Positions 1 to 6,917 of a stretch of 9,551 bases of DNA are shown one piece after another (within the stretch, counting starts at the first letter, position 1; every line of letters starts with the position of its first letter). Under the pieces are notes generated by a model that was not told where the DNA came from, did no database searches, and saw only the letters and a list, made by a program, of their open reading frames with translations. The position numbers were made by a program, and so were the translations under genes. This stretch comes from an uncultured Anaerotruncus sp. (lineage in GTDB: Bacteria; Bacillota_A; Clostridia; Oscillospirales; CAG-272). The stretch covers positions 1 through 9,551 of the forward strand of contig CATYWI010000017.1 of NCBI GenBank assembly GCA_958414155.1, given 5' to 3'.

Positions 1-148
1 ACGCATGAGGATTATTGAGAACGGCGGAGTTTTTTTGAGGTTTCATGAGTTTTTCCGGTATTATTTCGGATTTTTGCCCGTTTTCGCTGTCAGATTTAGA
101 TTTTCTTCTGATTTTTTCGATTTTCGGAGAGTTTTTTTTCAAATACTA
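1..148. other. T-rich non-coding upstream region
   Basis: The + strand here is strongly T-rich, with repeated short motifs such as CGGAG followed by a T-run (near 25-36 and 125-138) and several GATTTT/TTTTCGG variants between 66 and 127. Open frames through it translate into Phe-rich, low-complexity peptides with no ribosome binding site, so I treat it as non-coding. No gene end from an upstream neighbour can be recognised. It may be spacer, or the decayed 3' flank of a gene outside the window. Confidence 0.55.
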
Positions 149-177
149 TTGCATTTTCGGCGCATATCTGCTACAAT
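149..177 (+). promoter_or_regulatory. Putative sigma-A promoter of potABCD
   Basis: A -35 box TTGCAT (149-154) and a -10 box TACAAT (172-177) are separated by 17 bp. A TG at 169-170 makes this an extended -10 element (TGc-TACAAT). Transcription would start near 184, giving a leader of about 167 nt before the potA start. This is the best promoter match in the upstream region and the only one with consensus spacing and an extended -10. It was judged by eye, with no start-site data. Confidence 0.6.
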
Positions 178-206
178 ATGTGCGGAAAACGAGGTACGCA
201 GGTACA

Positions 207-296
207 CACGGCTTTTTTGCAAACCGTCAAGGCTCAAAAAGCGACCCGAAAAGGTCTGATTTTGTGACACCGTATGGCGGTTTGCATTGCTTTTTT
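207..296 (+). promoter_or_regulatory. Structured 5' leader of potABCD with terminator-like stem
   Basis: In the RNA, 218-229 can pair with 275-286 (12 bp with one G-U; the DNA core TGCAAACCG/CGGTTTGCA is a perfect 9-bp inverted repeat). The 45-nt apical part contains a small GACC/GGTC hairpin (243-246 with 253-256). Four bases after the long stem comes a run of six T (291-296), as in an intrinsic terminator. AAAAAGC (236-242) can pair with GCTTTTT at 211-217 or at 289-295, so alternative folds exist. It resembles no riboswitch class that I recognise. Attenuation is an inference from base pairing alone. Confidence 0.35.
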
Positions 297-334
297 CCGT
301 TGTGTGACATAGACCCGTTCCGGATTTTTTACAT

Positions 335-340
335 AAAGGA
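335..340 (+). promoter_or_regulatory. Ribosome binding site fixing the potA start
   Basis: AAAGGA lies 10 nt before the ATG at 351. The reading frame stays open back to 45, but only the ATG at 351 is preceded by a Shine-Dalgarno-like sequence, and it gives a protein that begins just before the ABC domain as in other PotA proteins. Confidence 0.65.
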
Positions 341-350
341 AAGTATCGGA

Positions 351-1475
351 ATGAACAATGAAAAGCTTGTAGAGCTACGCTCAGTCTCCAAGGAATTTGA
401 CGGCGAACAGGTGCTTCGCTCGATCAACCTCGACGTACACAACGAGGAATTCGTTACCCTGCTCGGTCCTTCGGGTTGCGGTAAAACCACCACCCTCCGA
501 ATAATCGGCGGATTTGTCACACCCGATTCGGGCGACGTGATATTTGAGGGCAAACGCATTAACGACCTACCTCCGTACAAACGACAGGTCAATACCGTTT
601 TCCAACGCTATGCGCTTTTTCCCCACCTCAATGTTTACGAGAACATCGCCTTCGGTCTGAGACTAAAAAAAATGTCCGACGCGGACATACGTACCGAAGT
701 GAAAAGCATGCTTTCACTTGTGAACCTGAACGGCTTTGAAACCCGCAGGGTCACCAACCTTTCCGGCGGTCAGCAACAACGTGTGGCTATTGCACGCGCG
801 CTCATAAACCGTCCCCGCCTGCTCCTTCTCGACGAGCCGCTCGGCGCGCTCGACCTCAAGCTGCGCAAGGATATGCAGATAGAGCTGAAGCAGATGCAGC
901 GCCGCACCGGCATTACATTCATATATGTAACGCACGATCAGGAAGAGGCGCTGTCAATGTCCGACACCATTGTCGTAATGGCAGACGGAAAAATACAGCA
1001 GATCGGAACACCCGAAAAAATATACAATGAGCCGGAAAACGCATTCGTGGCAGATTTCATAGGCGAATCCAACATTGTATCCGGCATAATGAACGAGGAC
1101 TATCTTGTCTCGTTTGCGGGACAGAAATTCCGCTGTGAGGATCACGGCTTTGCCAAAAACGAACCTGTTGACGTTGTGGTGCGCCCCGAGGATATCGACA
1201 TCGTTCCCGTGGGAGACAGCATGCTGACCGGCAAGGTCACCGGAGTGACCTTCAAGGGCGATTACTACGAGGTCATAGCCGATATCGACAACTTCAAATG
1301 GATGATAGAGACCACCGACCGCTTCGCCCCCGGACAGACGATCGGCATATCAATCGACCCCAATGAGATACAGGTCATGAGAAAGTCGGAGTACTCCGGC
1401 AAATTCGGCGATTATTCCACCTTCAGCGATGAGATGGACCACCTTTCCGACATTCCGGAGGAGGAAGAGGAATGA
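351..1475 (+). CDS. potA: Spermidine/putrescine ABC importer, ATPase PotA
   Basis: Cytoplasmic ATPase that powers polyamine import through PotB/PotC. The 374-residue product is close to the length of E. coli PotA. The ABC domain has Walker [10 protein letters not shown] (39-47), the Q-loop in [10 protein letters not shown] (Q85), signature LSGGQQQR (137-144), Walker B LLLLDEP (157-163, catalytic E162), D-loop LGALD and switch H195 in VTHDQEEA. Residues from about 235 on form the C-terminal TOBE-type regulatory domain, including [12 protein letters not shown] (275-286). A short acidic tail ends in a run of five Glu. The start at 351 was preferred to an upstream extension, which would add about 100 Phe-rich residues unlike any PotA. 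It is the first gene of potABCD and its stop overlaps the potB start (ATGA). The family is certain; specificity within the polyamine group rests mainly on the neighbouring genes. Confidence 0.95.
   Translation: MNNEKLVELRSVSKEFDGEQVLRSINLDVHNEEFVTLLGPSGCGKTTTLRIIGGFVTPDSGDVIFEGKRINDLPPYKRQVNTVFQRYALFPHLNVYENIAFGLRLKKMSDADIRTEVKSMLSLVNLNGFETRRVTNLSGGQQQRVAIARALINRPRLLLLDEPLGALDLKLRKDMQIELKQMQRRTGITFIYVTHDQEEALSMSDTIVVMADGKIQQIGTPEKIYNEPENAFVADFIGESNIVSGIMNEDYLVSFAGQKFRCEDHGFAKNEPVDVVVRPEDIDIVPVGDSMLTGKVTGVTFKGDYYEVIADIDNFKWMIETTDRFAPGQTIGISIDPNEIQVMRKSEYSGKFGDYSTFSDEMDHLSDIPEEEEE
1457..1470 (+). promoter_or_regulatory. Shine-Dalgarno of potB inside the 3' end of potA
   Basis: A purine-rich GGAGGAGGAAGAGG stretch lies directly before the ATG at 1472. 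It also encodes most of the Glu run that ends PotA, so the same bases serve as coding sequence and ribosome binding site. Confidence 0.7.
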
Positions 1476-2308
1476 CCCCGAAAAAGAATTTTCTGCGTTC
1501 CGCAGCTGCGGCGCCGCACATCGTGTGGGCTGTGCTTTTTATAGTTGCGCCGCTGCTTTTTGTGATCTACTATGCATTCACCGACAGCGACGGCGGCTTT
1601 ACCTTTGACAACATAACCTCTCTGGCGGACTACTCCGAAACATTTTTGCTTTCGGTATGCTTTGCCATGATCGCAACGGTGGCATGCCTTCTGGTCGCAT
1701 ATCCGCTCGCATATGCGATATCCCGCACCGGCGCACGCACACAGCGCGTACTTTTGATGCTCGCTATGCTCCCCATGTGGATGAACCTGCTTATCAGGAC
1801 CTACTCCATGCTTGCCATTCTTGACGATGGCGGCTTTGTAAACAGGCTGCTGACATCGATAGGACTTCCCGAAATGCATTTCATAGGCACACCCGGCGCG
1901 GTCATATTCGGAATGGTCTACAATTTCTTCCCGTACATGCTCCTGCCGATATACACCACGATGTCCAAAATGGATACGCGTCTTATTGAAGCGGCGCAGG
2001 ATCTCGGATGCAACGCCTTCGGCGTTCTCCGCAATGTGATATTCCCGCTCTCTGCTTCCGGTGTGCTTTCGGGCGTTACGATGGTATTTGTGCCGTCGAT
2101 AAGCACCTTCTATATATCGCAGAAGCTCGGCGGCGGTACATTTGACCTCATCGGAGATACGATCGAACGTCAGTTCCAGCGCCCCGATACATACAATGTC
2201 GGCGCGGCGATATCGCTTGTAATGATGATACTCATCCTCATATCGATAGCGATAATGAACCACTTTGCCGACGATGGCGAAAACGCAAGCGGAGGTATGA
2301 TAGTATGA
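1472..2308 (+). CDS. potB: Spermidine/putrescine ABC importer, permease PotB
   Basis: Inner of the two membrane subunits that form the polyamine channel with PotC. At 278 residues it matches the usual PotB length. Hydrophobic segments lie near residues 16-36, 60-83, 93-112, 142-163, 196-215 and 245-263, giving the six helices expected of a type I ABC importer. The cytoplasmic coupling loop that docks on PotA is the EAA motif at 173-192 ([20 protein letters not shown]), with the conserved EAA, G and P positions. The start ATG overlaps the potA stop by 4 nt (ATGA) and is preceded by a strong Shine-Dalgarno, indicating translational coupling. The stop overlaps the potC start in the same way. PotB rather than PotC is assigned from gene order and from the sequence around residues 100-112 ([13 protein letters not shown]), typical of PotB. 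Confidence 0.93.
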   Translation: MTPKKNFLRSAAAAPHIVWAVLFIVAPLLFVIYYAFTDSDGGFTFDNITSLADYSETFLLSVCFAMIATVACLLVAYPLAYAISRTGARTQRVLLMLAMLPMWMNLLIRTYSMLAILDDGGFVNRLLTSIGLPEMHFIGTPGAVIFGMVYNFFPYMLLPIYTTMSKMDTRLIEAAQDLGCNAFGVLRNVIFPLSASGVLSGVTMVFVPSISTFYISQKLGGGTFDLIGDTIERQFQRPDTYNVGAAISLVMMILILISIAIMNHFADDGENASGGMIV

Positions 2309-3138
2309 AGCATCTTTCACGTGTTTTTATCGCCATCTGCTTTATTATACTTTACGCTCCCATTCTTGTTCTGATGCTGTTCTCCTTCAACAGCACGGCA
2401 AGCACAGGAGTTTTTGCGGGTTTCTCCCTGTACTGGTACCGCGAGCTTTTCCGCAGCAGTGATGTTTTCGGCGCGCTGCGCAACACGCTGATCCTCGCAG
2501 TCAGCTCCGCTGTTACCGCCACTGTAATAGGCACCTGCGCAGCTGTCGGACTCGACCGTATGCGCTCCCGCCGTATGCGCGGGCTTGTAAGCTCGGTCAC
2601 CAATATACCTATGATGAACCCCGATATCGTTACCGGTGTTTCAATGATGCTGCTTTTTGTGTTCGTCGGTACGCTCATCGGCGCGACGGAAGACAAGCTC
2701 AACTTCTGGACGCTGTTCATTGCGCATGTGACATTCAATCTGCCCTATGTGATACTCAACATATCGCCGAAACTGAAGCAGATGGACCGCAACCTTCCCG
2801 AGGCGGCTCTCGATCTCGGGTGCACGCCCCTTCAGTCATTCTTCAAAGTAGAGCTTCCCGCCATCATGCCGGGCGTTGTGAGCGGTCTTATAATGGCGTT
2901 CACGCTTTCGCTCGATGATTTTGTCATCAGTTATTTCACCTCAGGAAGCGATTTTCAGACTTTGCCTATACTCATCTACTCGATGACCAAGAAAGAGGTA
3001 AAGCCCGACATCTATGCTCTTTCCACCCTTATCATCATAACAATCCTTGTGCTTCTTATACTTTCGAATTTTGTCGGCAGTCGATCCGACGCTCATGCAA
3101 AAAAGAAGAACCATGCTAAGGAGGCGGCAAAGCGATGA
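2305..3138 (+). CDS. potC: Spermidine/putrescine ABC importer, permease PotC
   Basis: Second membrane subunit of the polyamine importer. The 277-residue product has a first helix at about 6-27, further hydrophobic segments near 60-83, 109-128, 135-155 and 187-210, and a last helix at 238-257. The EAA coupling loop is at 166-185 (EAALDLGCTPLQSFFKVELP), followed by the PotC-typical LSLDDFVIS (201-209). The C-terminus is short, basic and cytoplasmic (Lys-rich after residue 260). The GGAGG at 2291-2295 lies 9 nt before the ATG, and the start overlaps the potB stop as ATGA. Its stop overlaps the potD start. In some Firmicutes potC and potD are fused into one gene; here they are separate and in different frames. 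No damaged motif is visible. Confidence 0.93.
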   Translation: MKHLSRVFIAICFIILYAPILVLMLFSFNSTASTGVFAGFSLYWYRELFRSSDVFGALRNTLILAVSSAVTATVIGTCAAVGLDRMRSRRMRGLVSSVTNIPMMNPDIVTGVSMMLLFVFVGTLIGATEDKLNFWTLFIAHVTFNLPYVILNISPKLKQMDRNLPEAALDLGCTPLQSFFKVELPAIMPGVVSGLIMAFTLSLDDFVISYFTSGSDFQTLPILIYSMTKKEVKPDIYALSTLIIITILVLLILSNFVGSRSDAHAKKKNHAKEAAKR

Positions 3139-4361
3139 AGAAAACCAAAGTTTTTTCACTGATACTTGCTCTTTTGCTGCTTGCGGCTTTCGTTGTCCCC
3201 GCGCTTTCATCATGCGACAAGGACTCCGGAACGCTCACGCTGAATGTCTACAACTGGGGCGAATACATCTCGGACGGCTCGGAGGATTCCTTCAACACCA
3301 ACGCGGAGTTTGAAAAGTGGTATTTTGAAAACTACGGCAAGCGTGTAAAGGTCAACTACACCACATATGCCTCAAACGAGGATATGTACGCCAAGCTGAA
3401 AAGCGGCGCCGTGCGGTATGACATAGTGATACCATCCGATTACATGATCGAGCTGATGATCGAAGAGGATATGCTTGAGGAGATCGATTTCTCCAATATC
3501 CCGAACTATCAATACATCGCCCCCGAATACCGCAACCTGTTTTACGATCCGGACAACCGTTATTCGATCCCCTACACCTACGGAATGGTTGGTATAATAT
3601 ACAACACCTCCATGGTCGAGGGAACGCCCGACAGCTGGGATCTCATGTGGAATGAGGACTACAAGGGAAAGATACTCAACTTCAACAATCCCCGCGATGC
3701 ATTCGGAACCGCCATGTACCGCCTCGGGATCGATGTAAACACCACCGAGCATTCCGACTGGGACGCGGCGTTTGAGGCTCTCAAGGCGCAAAAGCCACTG
3801 GTGCAGAGCTATGTAATGGATGAGATCTTCAATAAAATGAAGGGTGCGTCCGCCGCCATTGCCCCCTATTATGCAGGCGATTTTCTCACCATGTACGGCG
3901 ACAACGAGGATCTTGCGTTTTATTACCCCAAGGAGGGCACGAACGTTTTTGTTGACGCCATCTGCATTCCCAAGGGAACACAGCACAAGGAGCTTGCGGA
4001 GGCTTATATAAACTTCCTGCTTTCCGAAGAGCCTGCGGTGGCAAACGCCGAATACATCGGCTACGCCTCCCCAAATATGCTCGTGCGTGAAAGCGAGGAA
4101 TACGCCGAGGTGATGAATGAAATGCATCCCGAAGCATACAATATCCTTTACCCCGACAATGTTGATTTTCTTACATCCTACTATCAGAATCTTTCCAACG
4201 AAACGCGCGACTACATGAATTCCCGTTGGGAGGACCTCAAGATAGAAAGCTCTGTCGGCAGCGGCATATATGCCACGTGCGCCGTAATACTTGCAGTGCT
4301 TGCAGGATGGGCGATATTCAGTGCGGCAAGGAAAAAATACCGTGCAAAATTCTACGAATAA
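3135..4361 (+). CDS. potD: Polyamine-binding lipoprotein PotD with a C-terminal membrane anchor
   Basis: Extracytoplasmic receptor that captures polyamine for PotABC. The 408-residue precursor starts with MKKTK, a hydrophobic stretch and a lipobox LSSC (24-27), so Cys27 should be lipidated. PotD hallmarks follow: YNWGEYI (39-45), YASNEDMYAKLKSG (78-91), YDIVIPSDY (95-103), YSIPYTYG (143-150) and YPKEG (264-268). By eye against E. coli PotD, the pocket aromatics are W41, Y44, Y246 and F272; the acidic positions are D188, D274 and N185, the last replacing Asp168. After the binding fold comes a transmembrane segment (about 376-398) with a basic tail (RKKYRAK), absent from E. coli PotD. AAGGAGG (3118-3124) precedes the start, which overlaps the potC stop. 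Polyamine specificity is likely; which polyamine is not determined. Confidence 0.93.
   Translation: MKKTKVFSLILALLLLAAFVVPALSSCDKDSGTLTLNVYNWGEYISDGSEDSFNTNAEFEKWYFENYGKRVKVNYTTYASNEDMYAKLKSGAVRYDIVIPSDYMIELMIEEDMLEEIDFSNIPNYQYIAPEYRNLFYDPDNRYSIPYTYGMVGIIYNTSMVEGTPDSWDLMWNEDYKGKILNFNNPRDAFGTAMYRLGIDVNTTEHSDWDAAFEALKAQKPLVQSYVMDEIFNKMKGASAAIAPYYAGDFLTMYGDNEDLAFYYPKEGTNVFVDAICIPKGTQHKELAEAYINFLLSEEPAVANAEYIGYASPNMLVRESEEYAEVMNEMHPEAYNILYPDNVDFLTSYYQNLSNETRDYMNSRWEDLKIESSVGSGIYATCAVILAVLAGWAIFSAARKKYRAKFYE
4260..4328 (+). other. Region encoding the C-terminal transmembrane helix of PotD
   Basis: About 23 uncharged residues (PotD 376-398; core CAVILAVLAGWAIFSA) lie between the binding domain and a basic tail beginning RKK. 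The composition and the positive charges on the tail side fit a membrane helix with a cytoplasmic C-terminus. The frame is continuous with potD and no repair of a frameshift is needed. Confidence 0.7.
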
Positions 4362-4367
4362 TATTGC

Positions 4368-4373
4368 AGGAGG
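4368..4373 (+). promoter_or_regulatory. Strong ribosome binding site of the LiaF-like gene
   Basis: A perfect AGGAGG lies 6 nt before the ATG at 4380. It falls in an 18-nt gap after potD that holds no terminator and no room for a promoter, so the downstream gene should be read from the pot transcript. Confidence 0.75.
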
Positions 4374-4379
4374 CAGCAT

Positions 4380-5102
4380 ATGAACACACGCAAAACACTC
4401 ACAAGGATTATCACAGGTCTGTTTTTCATAGTTATCGGCATCGGCTATGTGGGCAAATTTGCGGGGATATGGCCTGAATTCACAATATTCTTCCCCGGCT
4501 GGTGGACGCTCTTTATAATCGTACCGATGATACTGTCGATCATAAATGACGGTCCGGGAATATTCAACATCGCGGTCCTGCTCATCGGCGTTGCACTGCT
4601 TCTTTCAAACGATGCGTACGGCATAATAGAATTCAAGCAGTTCATCTGGATAGCGCTCGCCGCGCTCCTGATCCTCGTAGGCATACGTATTATCTTTGAG
4701 CCGACAATACGCCGCGCAAAATACAACCGTACCCTGCGCGAGAACGCTCCTGCCGGAACATACTACAGCAACAGCGGCGAAAAAAAGAAACTGAACGCCA
4801 GCTTTACCGGGTACACGGAAAGCTTTGCCGGGCAGACCTTTGACGGAGCCGAGGCTTCAGCATCCTTCGGCGAGCTTACGCTCGATCTGCGCGAAGCCTT
4901 TTTCACGCATGACACCGTAATAAACGCCTCGGCTTCGTTCGGCACGGTAAAAATACTTCTGCCGGACAATGTAAACATAAAGCTCAATCCTTCGTCCTTT
5001 TTCGGAAGCGTAAACAACAGGCATGTAAACCCGCCCGCCTCCGGACTGCCGAATGTTATCATCAATGCAAGTGCGTCCTTCGGCTCGGTCGAAGTAAAGT
5101 AA
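4380..5102 (+). CDS. LiaF-like membrane protein, four helices plus a repeat-containing C-terminal domain
   Basis: A 240-residue membrane protein. Four hydrophobic segments (about 11-30, 40-55, 61-77 and 88-106) resemble the LiaI/LiaF-type transmembrane region. A basic linker (RRAKYNR) and a soluble C-terminal domain follow. That domain contains four short repeats around [S/A]SFG: EASASFGELTLDL (158-170), NASASFGTVKILL (182-194), NPSSFFGSVNN (203-213) and NASASFGSVEVK (229-240), suggesting stacked beta-strands as in LiaF C-terminal domains. LiaF proteins in Bacillus inhibit a cell-envelope-stress kinase; whether this one does so is unknown. No partner kinase of LiaS type is visible, but a Bce-type system begins just downstream. 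The gene follows potD by 18 nt and is followed by a terminator. Membership of the broad LiaF/DUF5668-type group is a judgement from topology and repeats. Confidence 0.75.
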   Translation: MNTRKTLTRIITGLFFIVIGIGYVGKFAGIWPEFTIFFPGWWTLFIIVPMILSIINDGPGIFNIAVLLIGVALLLSNDAYGIIEFKQFIWIALAALLILVGIRIIFEPTIRRAKYNRTLRENAPAGTYYSNSGEKKKLNASFTGYTESFAGQTFDGAEASASFGELTLDLREAFFTHDTVINASASFGTVKILLPDNVNIKLNPSSFFGSVNNRHVNPPASGLPNVIINASASFGSVEVK

Positions 5103-5122
5103 AACTGCCGGATTCAATGTTT

Positions 5123-5166
5123 GGTGACAGCCGCGCCGACGCGCGGCTGTCACCACTTGTTTTTTT
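5123..5166 (+). terminator. Rho-independent terminator of the pot-LiaF-like operon
   Basis: A perfect 14-bp inverted repeat (GGTGACAGCCGCGC at 5123-5136, complement at 5141-5154) encloses the loop CGAC. It is followed after ACTTG by seven T (5160-5166). The stem is GC-rich and very stable. The 5-nt gap before the T-run is slightly longer than ideal. The position 20 nt after the stop codon fits the end of the operon. Confidence 0.85.
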
Positions 5167-5185
5167 GTTCTGTATATGATATAAT
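5157..5185 (+). promoter_or_regulatory. Sigma-A promoter of the regulator-kinase unit, overlapping the terminator
   Basis: The -10 box TATAAT (5180-5185) is a perfect match and is extended by TG at 5177-5178. Exactly 17 bp upstream is a weak -35, TTGTTT (5157-5162), which overlaps the T-run of the preceding terminator. Transcription would start near 5192, leaving about 20 nt before the start codon. GGAGG (5199-5203) is the ribosome binding site, 8 nt from the ATG at 5212. Confidence 0.75.
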
Positions 5186-5211
5186 TCATACGTGAAACGG
5201 AGGACTCAGAA

Positions 5212-5883
5212 ATGTACAGACTTATGATAGTAGAGGACGACCGCGGGATAGCCGATGCGATAGCGGCTCATGCGTGCTCGTGGGATTTTGACGTACACTG
5301 CGCCGGGGACCTTCGCGCCGTGAGCGCCGAATTCGCCGCGTTCAATCCGCACATCCTGCTTCTCGATATTTCCCTGCCGTTCTTCAACGGATATCACTGG
5401 TGCTCGGAAATACGCAAAATATCCAAGGTCCCGATAATATTCATATCCTCCGCCGCCGACAATATGAATATCGTTATGGCTATGAACATGGGCGCCGATG
5501 ATTTCATTGCAAAGCCGTTCGATATTTCGGTGCTTATGGCAAAAATACAGGCTCTTTTGCGCCGGTCATACGATTTTGCTCAGTCATCACCAGTCATAGA
5601 GCATCGCGGCGCCTTTCTTGACACCGGCGACAACTCGCTGACATACCGCGGCGAGCGCATACCGCTGACAAAAAACGAATACCGGATACTTCTCTGTCTA
5701 ATGGAGAACCGCGAAAAGACCGTCAGCCGTGAAAAGCTGATGGAAAAGCTGTGGGAGAGCGACGCTTTTGTTGACGAAAACACTCTCACGGTCAATGTAA
5801 ACAGGCTGAGAAAAAAACTCGACGCAGCAGGGCTCGGCGGCTTTATAACAACAAAATTCGGAGTGGGATATATCATTGAGTAG
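5212..5883 (+). CDS. bceR: Bce/GraR-type OmpR-family response regulator
   Basis: DNA-binding response regulator, 223 residues. The receiver domain (1-115) has the acidic pair E8/D9, phospho-acceptor D52 in LLLDISLP, S79/S80 at the switch position and K101 in KPF. The run NGYHWCSEIRKISKVPIIFI (59-78) and the GADDFIAKPF motif are characteristic of BceR/GraR regulators that partner intramembrane-sensing kinases. The winged-helix effector domain occupies about 128-223, with LTKNEYRILLCLMENREKTV, VNRLRKKL in the recognition region, and the terminal wing GVGYIIE. It has its own promoter and Shine-Dalgarno, and its last codons overlap the kinase start. The probable target is the TTACA-N4-TGTAA operator downstream of the kinase. 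No similar operator lies in front of this gene, so autoregulation is not apparent. The symbol denotes the family, not proven orthology. Confidence 0.93.
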   Translation: MYRLMIVEDDRGIADAIAAHACSWDFDVHCAGDLRAVSAEFAAFNPHILLLDISLPFFNGYHWCSEIRKISKVPIIFISSAADNMNIVMAMNMGADDFIAKPFDISVLMAKIQALLRRSYDFAQSSPVIEHRGAFLDTGDNSLTYRGERIPLTKNEYRILLCLMENREKTVSREKLMEKLWESDAFVDENTLTVNVNRLRKKLDAAGLGGFITTKFGVGYIIE

Positions 5884-6889
5884 TACGCAAAAACCCGGCG
5901 GCAGCGGGTTCTTTCTGAAATATCTGCGCGCACACCTGACAGCGATCATTGCGTACGCGCTTTGCTGCCTTATATTTACCGTAACGTTTGCTCTTTATCA
6001 TCTGCCGCTGAAAGCAGTCCTCTACCCGATCGTCCTGTCGGCAATTGTATGCGCCGGAGTTGCGGTATACGGATATTTGCGCGCGCTAAGGCATCACAGA
6101 ACGCTCTGCGATATAAAGAAACTTACCGCCGCAACGATAACATCTCTGCCCGAAGCTTACGGTGAGACCGATACCGATTACACCGACATCATCGCGATGC
6201 TCCGGCGCGAAGCGGAGACCTCCCAAGAACGCGCTCTTGAACGCTACCGCGATACTGTTGACTATTATACGGTATGGGCGCATCAGATAAAAACACCGAT
6301 AGCATCTATGCGGCTCACCCTGCAAAACGAGGATTCCGCCCTCTCGCGGCGGCTGTCGTCAGAGCTTTCGCGCATAGAGCAATATGTTGAAATGGTGCTT
6401 GCATATCTCAGGCTCGACTCCGAATCCGGAGATTATGTTTTCAGAAAATACGATCTCGATACGATACTCAGACGTTCGGTACGCCGTTTTTCGGGCGATT
6501 TCATCGCCAAAAGGATACAGCTCGACTATTCTCCCGTCGGACGCACAATCGTGACAGACGAAAAATGGCTTTCATTTGTTATCGAACAGATACTGTCAAA
6601 CGCGCTGAAATACACGCCGGGCGGCAGTGTGAGTATATTCATGGACGGTGACATTCTCAAAATAAAGGACACAGGCATCGGGATAGCGACCGAGGATCTG
6701 CCGAGAATATTTGAAAAAGGCTACACAGGCTATAACGGCCGCACAGATATGCACGCAAGCGGGATAGGGCTTTATCTGTGCCGCCGTATATGTGAAAATT
6801 TGTCGATCGCGATCAGCGCGGCATCAAAGCCAGGCGATGGAACGACCGTAATGCTCGATATGAGTCAATACCGTATGCGCGCCGAGTGA
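5876..6889 (+). CDS. bceS: BceS-type intramembrane-sensing histidine kinase
   Basis: Membrane histidine kinase of 337 residues, near the length of Bacillus BceS. Two helices (about 22-41 and 47-68) are joined by a loop of only about five residues (HLPLK), so it has almost no extracellular sensor. Such kinases take their signal from the partner ABC transporter. The H-box is YTVWAHQIKTPIASM (131-145) with phospho-accepting H136; WAHQIKTP is typical of the family. ATP-binding motifs are the N-box EQILSNALKYT (237-247, N242), DTGIGI (265-270) and GIGLYL (296-301). The best start is TTG at 5876, overlapping the regulator stop by 8 nt with GGAG at 5860-5863; no in-frame ATG exists before the first helix. 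The exact start is less sure than the gene itself. Confidence 0.92.
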   Translation: MSSTQKPGGSGFFLKYLRAHLTAIIAYALCCLIFTVTFALYHLPLKAVLYPIVLSAIVCAGVAVYGYLRALRHHRTLCDIKKLTAATITSLPEAYGETDTDYTDIIAMLRREAETSQERALERYRDTVDYYTVWAHQIKTPIASMRLTLQNEDSALSRRLSSELSRIEQYVEMVLAYLRLDSESGDYVFRKYDLDTILRRSVRRFSGDFIAKRIQLDYSPVGRTIVTDEKWLSFVIEQILSNALKYTPGGSVSIFMDGDILKIKDTGIGIATEDLPRIFEKGYTGYNGRTDMHASGIGLYLCRRICENLSIAISAASKPGDGTTVMLDMSQYRMRAE

Positions 6890-6890
6890 C

Positions 6891-6910
6891 ATCTTACAAA
6901 ACTGTAAGAT
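6891..6910 (+). promoter_or_regulatory. Predicted BceR-type operator
   Basis: ATCTTACA and TGTAAGAT form a perfect 8-bp inverted repeat with a 4-nt spacer (AAAC), beginning 2 nt after the kinase stop. It contains TTACA-N4-TGTAA, which matches the TnACA-N4-TGTAA consensus I recall for BceR-like regulators of Firmicutes. It lies upstream of the transporter promoter, where an activator site is expected. Confidence 0.75.
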
Positions 6911-6917
6911 TTGACGC

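Noticed and set aside
35..64. TTGAGG and TATTAT as an additional promoter with an 18-bp spacer
   Set aside because: Weak match in a T-rich background where such boxes occur by chance; the promoter at 149-177 is clearly better.
5..259. 84-codon frame in the T-rich region
   Set aside because: Low-complexity Phe/Arg peptide produced by T-rich DNA; no ribosome binding site and overlaps the predicted promoter.
263..309. Direct repeat TGTGACA (263-269 and 303-309) as an operator
   Set aside because: Short, not inverted, spacing of 40 bp, and no known regulator consensus that I recognise; not strong enough to list.
274..312. 12-codon mini-ORF (ATG to TAG) in the pot leader as a leader peptide
   Set aside because: No ribosome binding site at a usable distance, and no run of regulatory codons. 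Any short ATG frame could arise by chance.
45..350. N-terminal extension of the potA frame
   Set aside because: It adds about 100 Phe-rich residues with no homology to PotA, covers the promoter and leader, and lacks a Shine-Dalgarno. The ATG at 351 fits the family.
1412..2320. 302-codon frame on the minus strand
   Set aside because: Shadow of potB: the potB frame has EAA motif, helices and ribosome binding site, while this translation is rich in His, Cys, Arg and Tyr and resembles no protein.
3372..4379. 335-codon frame on the minus strand
   Set aside because: Antisense shadow of potD with no ribosome binding site; the + strand frame is unmistakably PotD.
5123..5154. Terminator stem read as a TGACA/TGTCA operator of the regulator
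   Set aside because: The arms do not match the TnACA-N4-TGTAA arrangement, and the GC-rich stem plus T-run is fully explained as a terminator.
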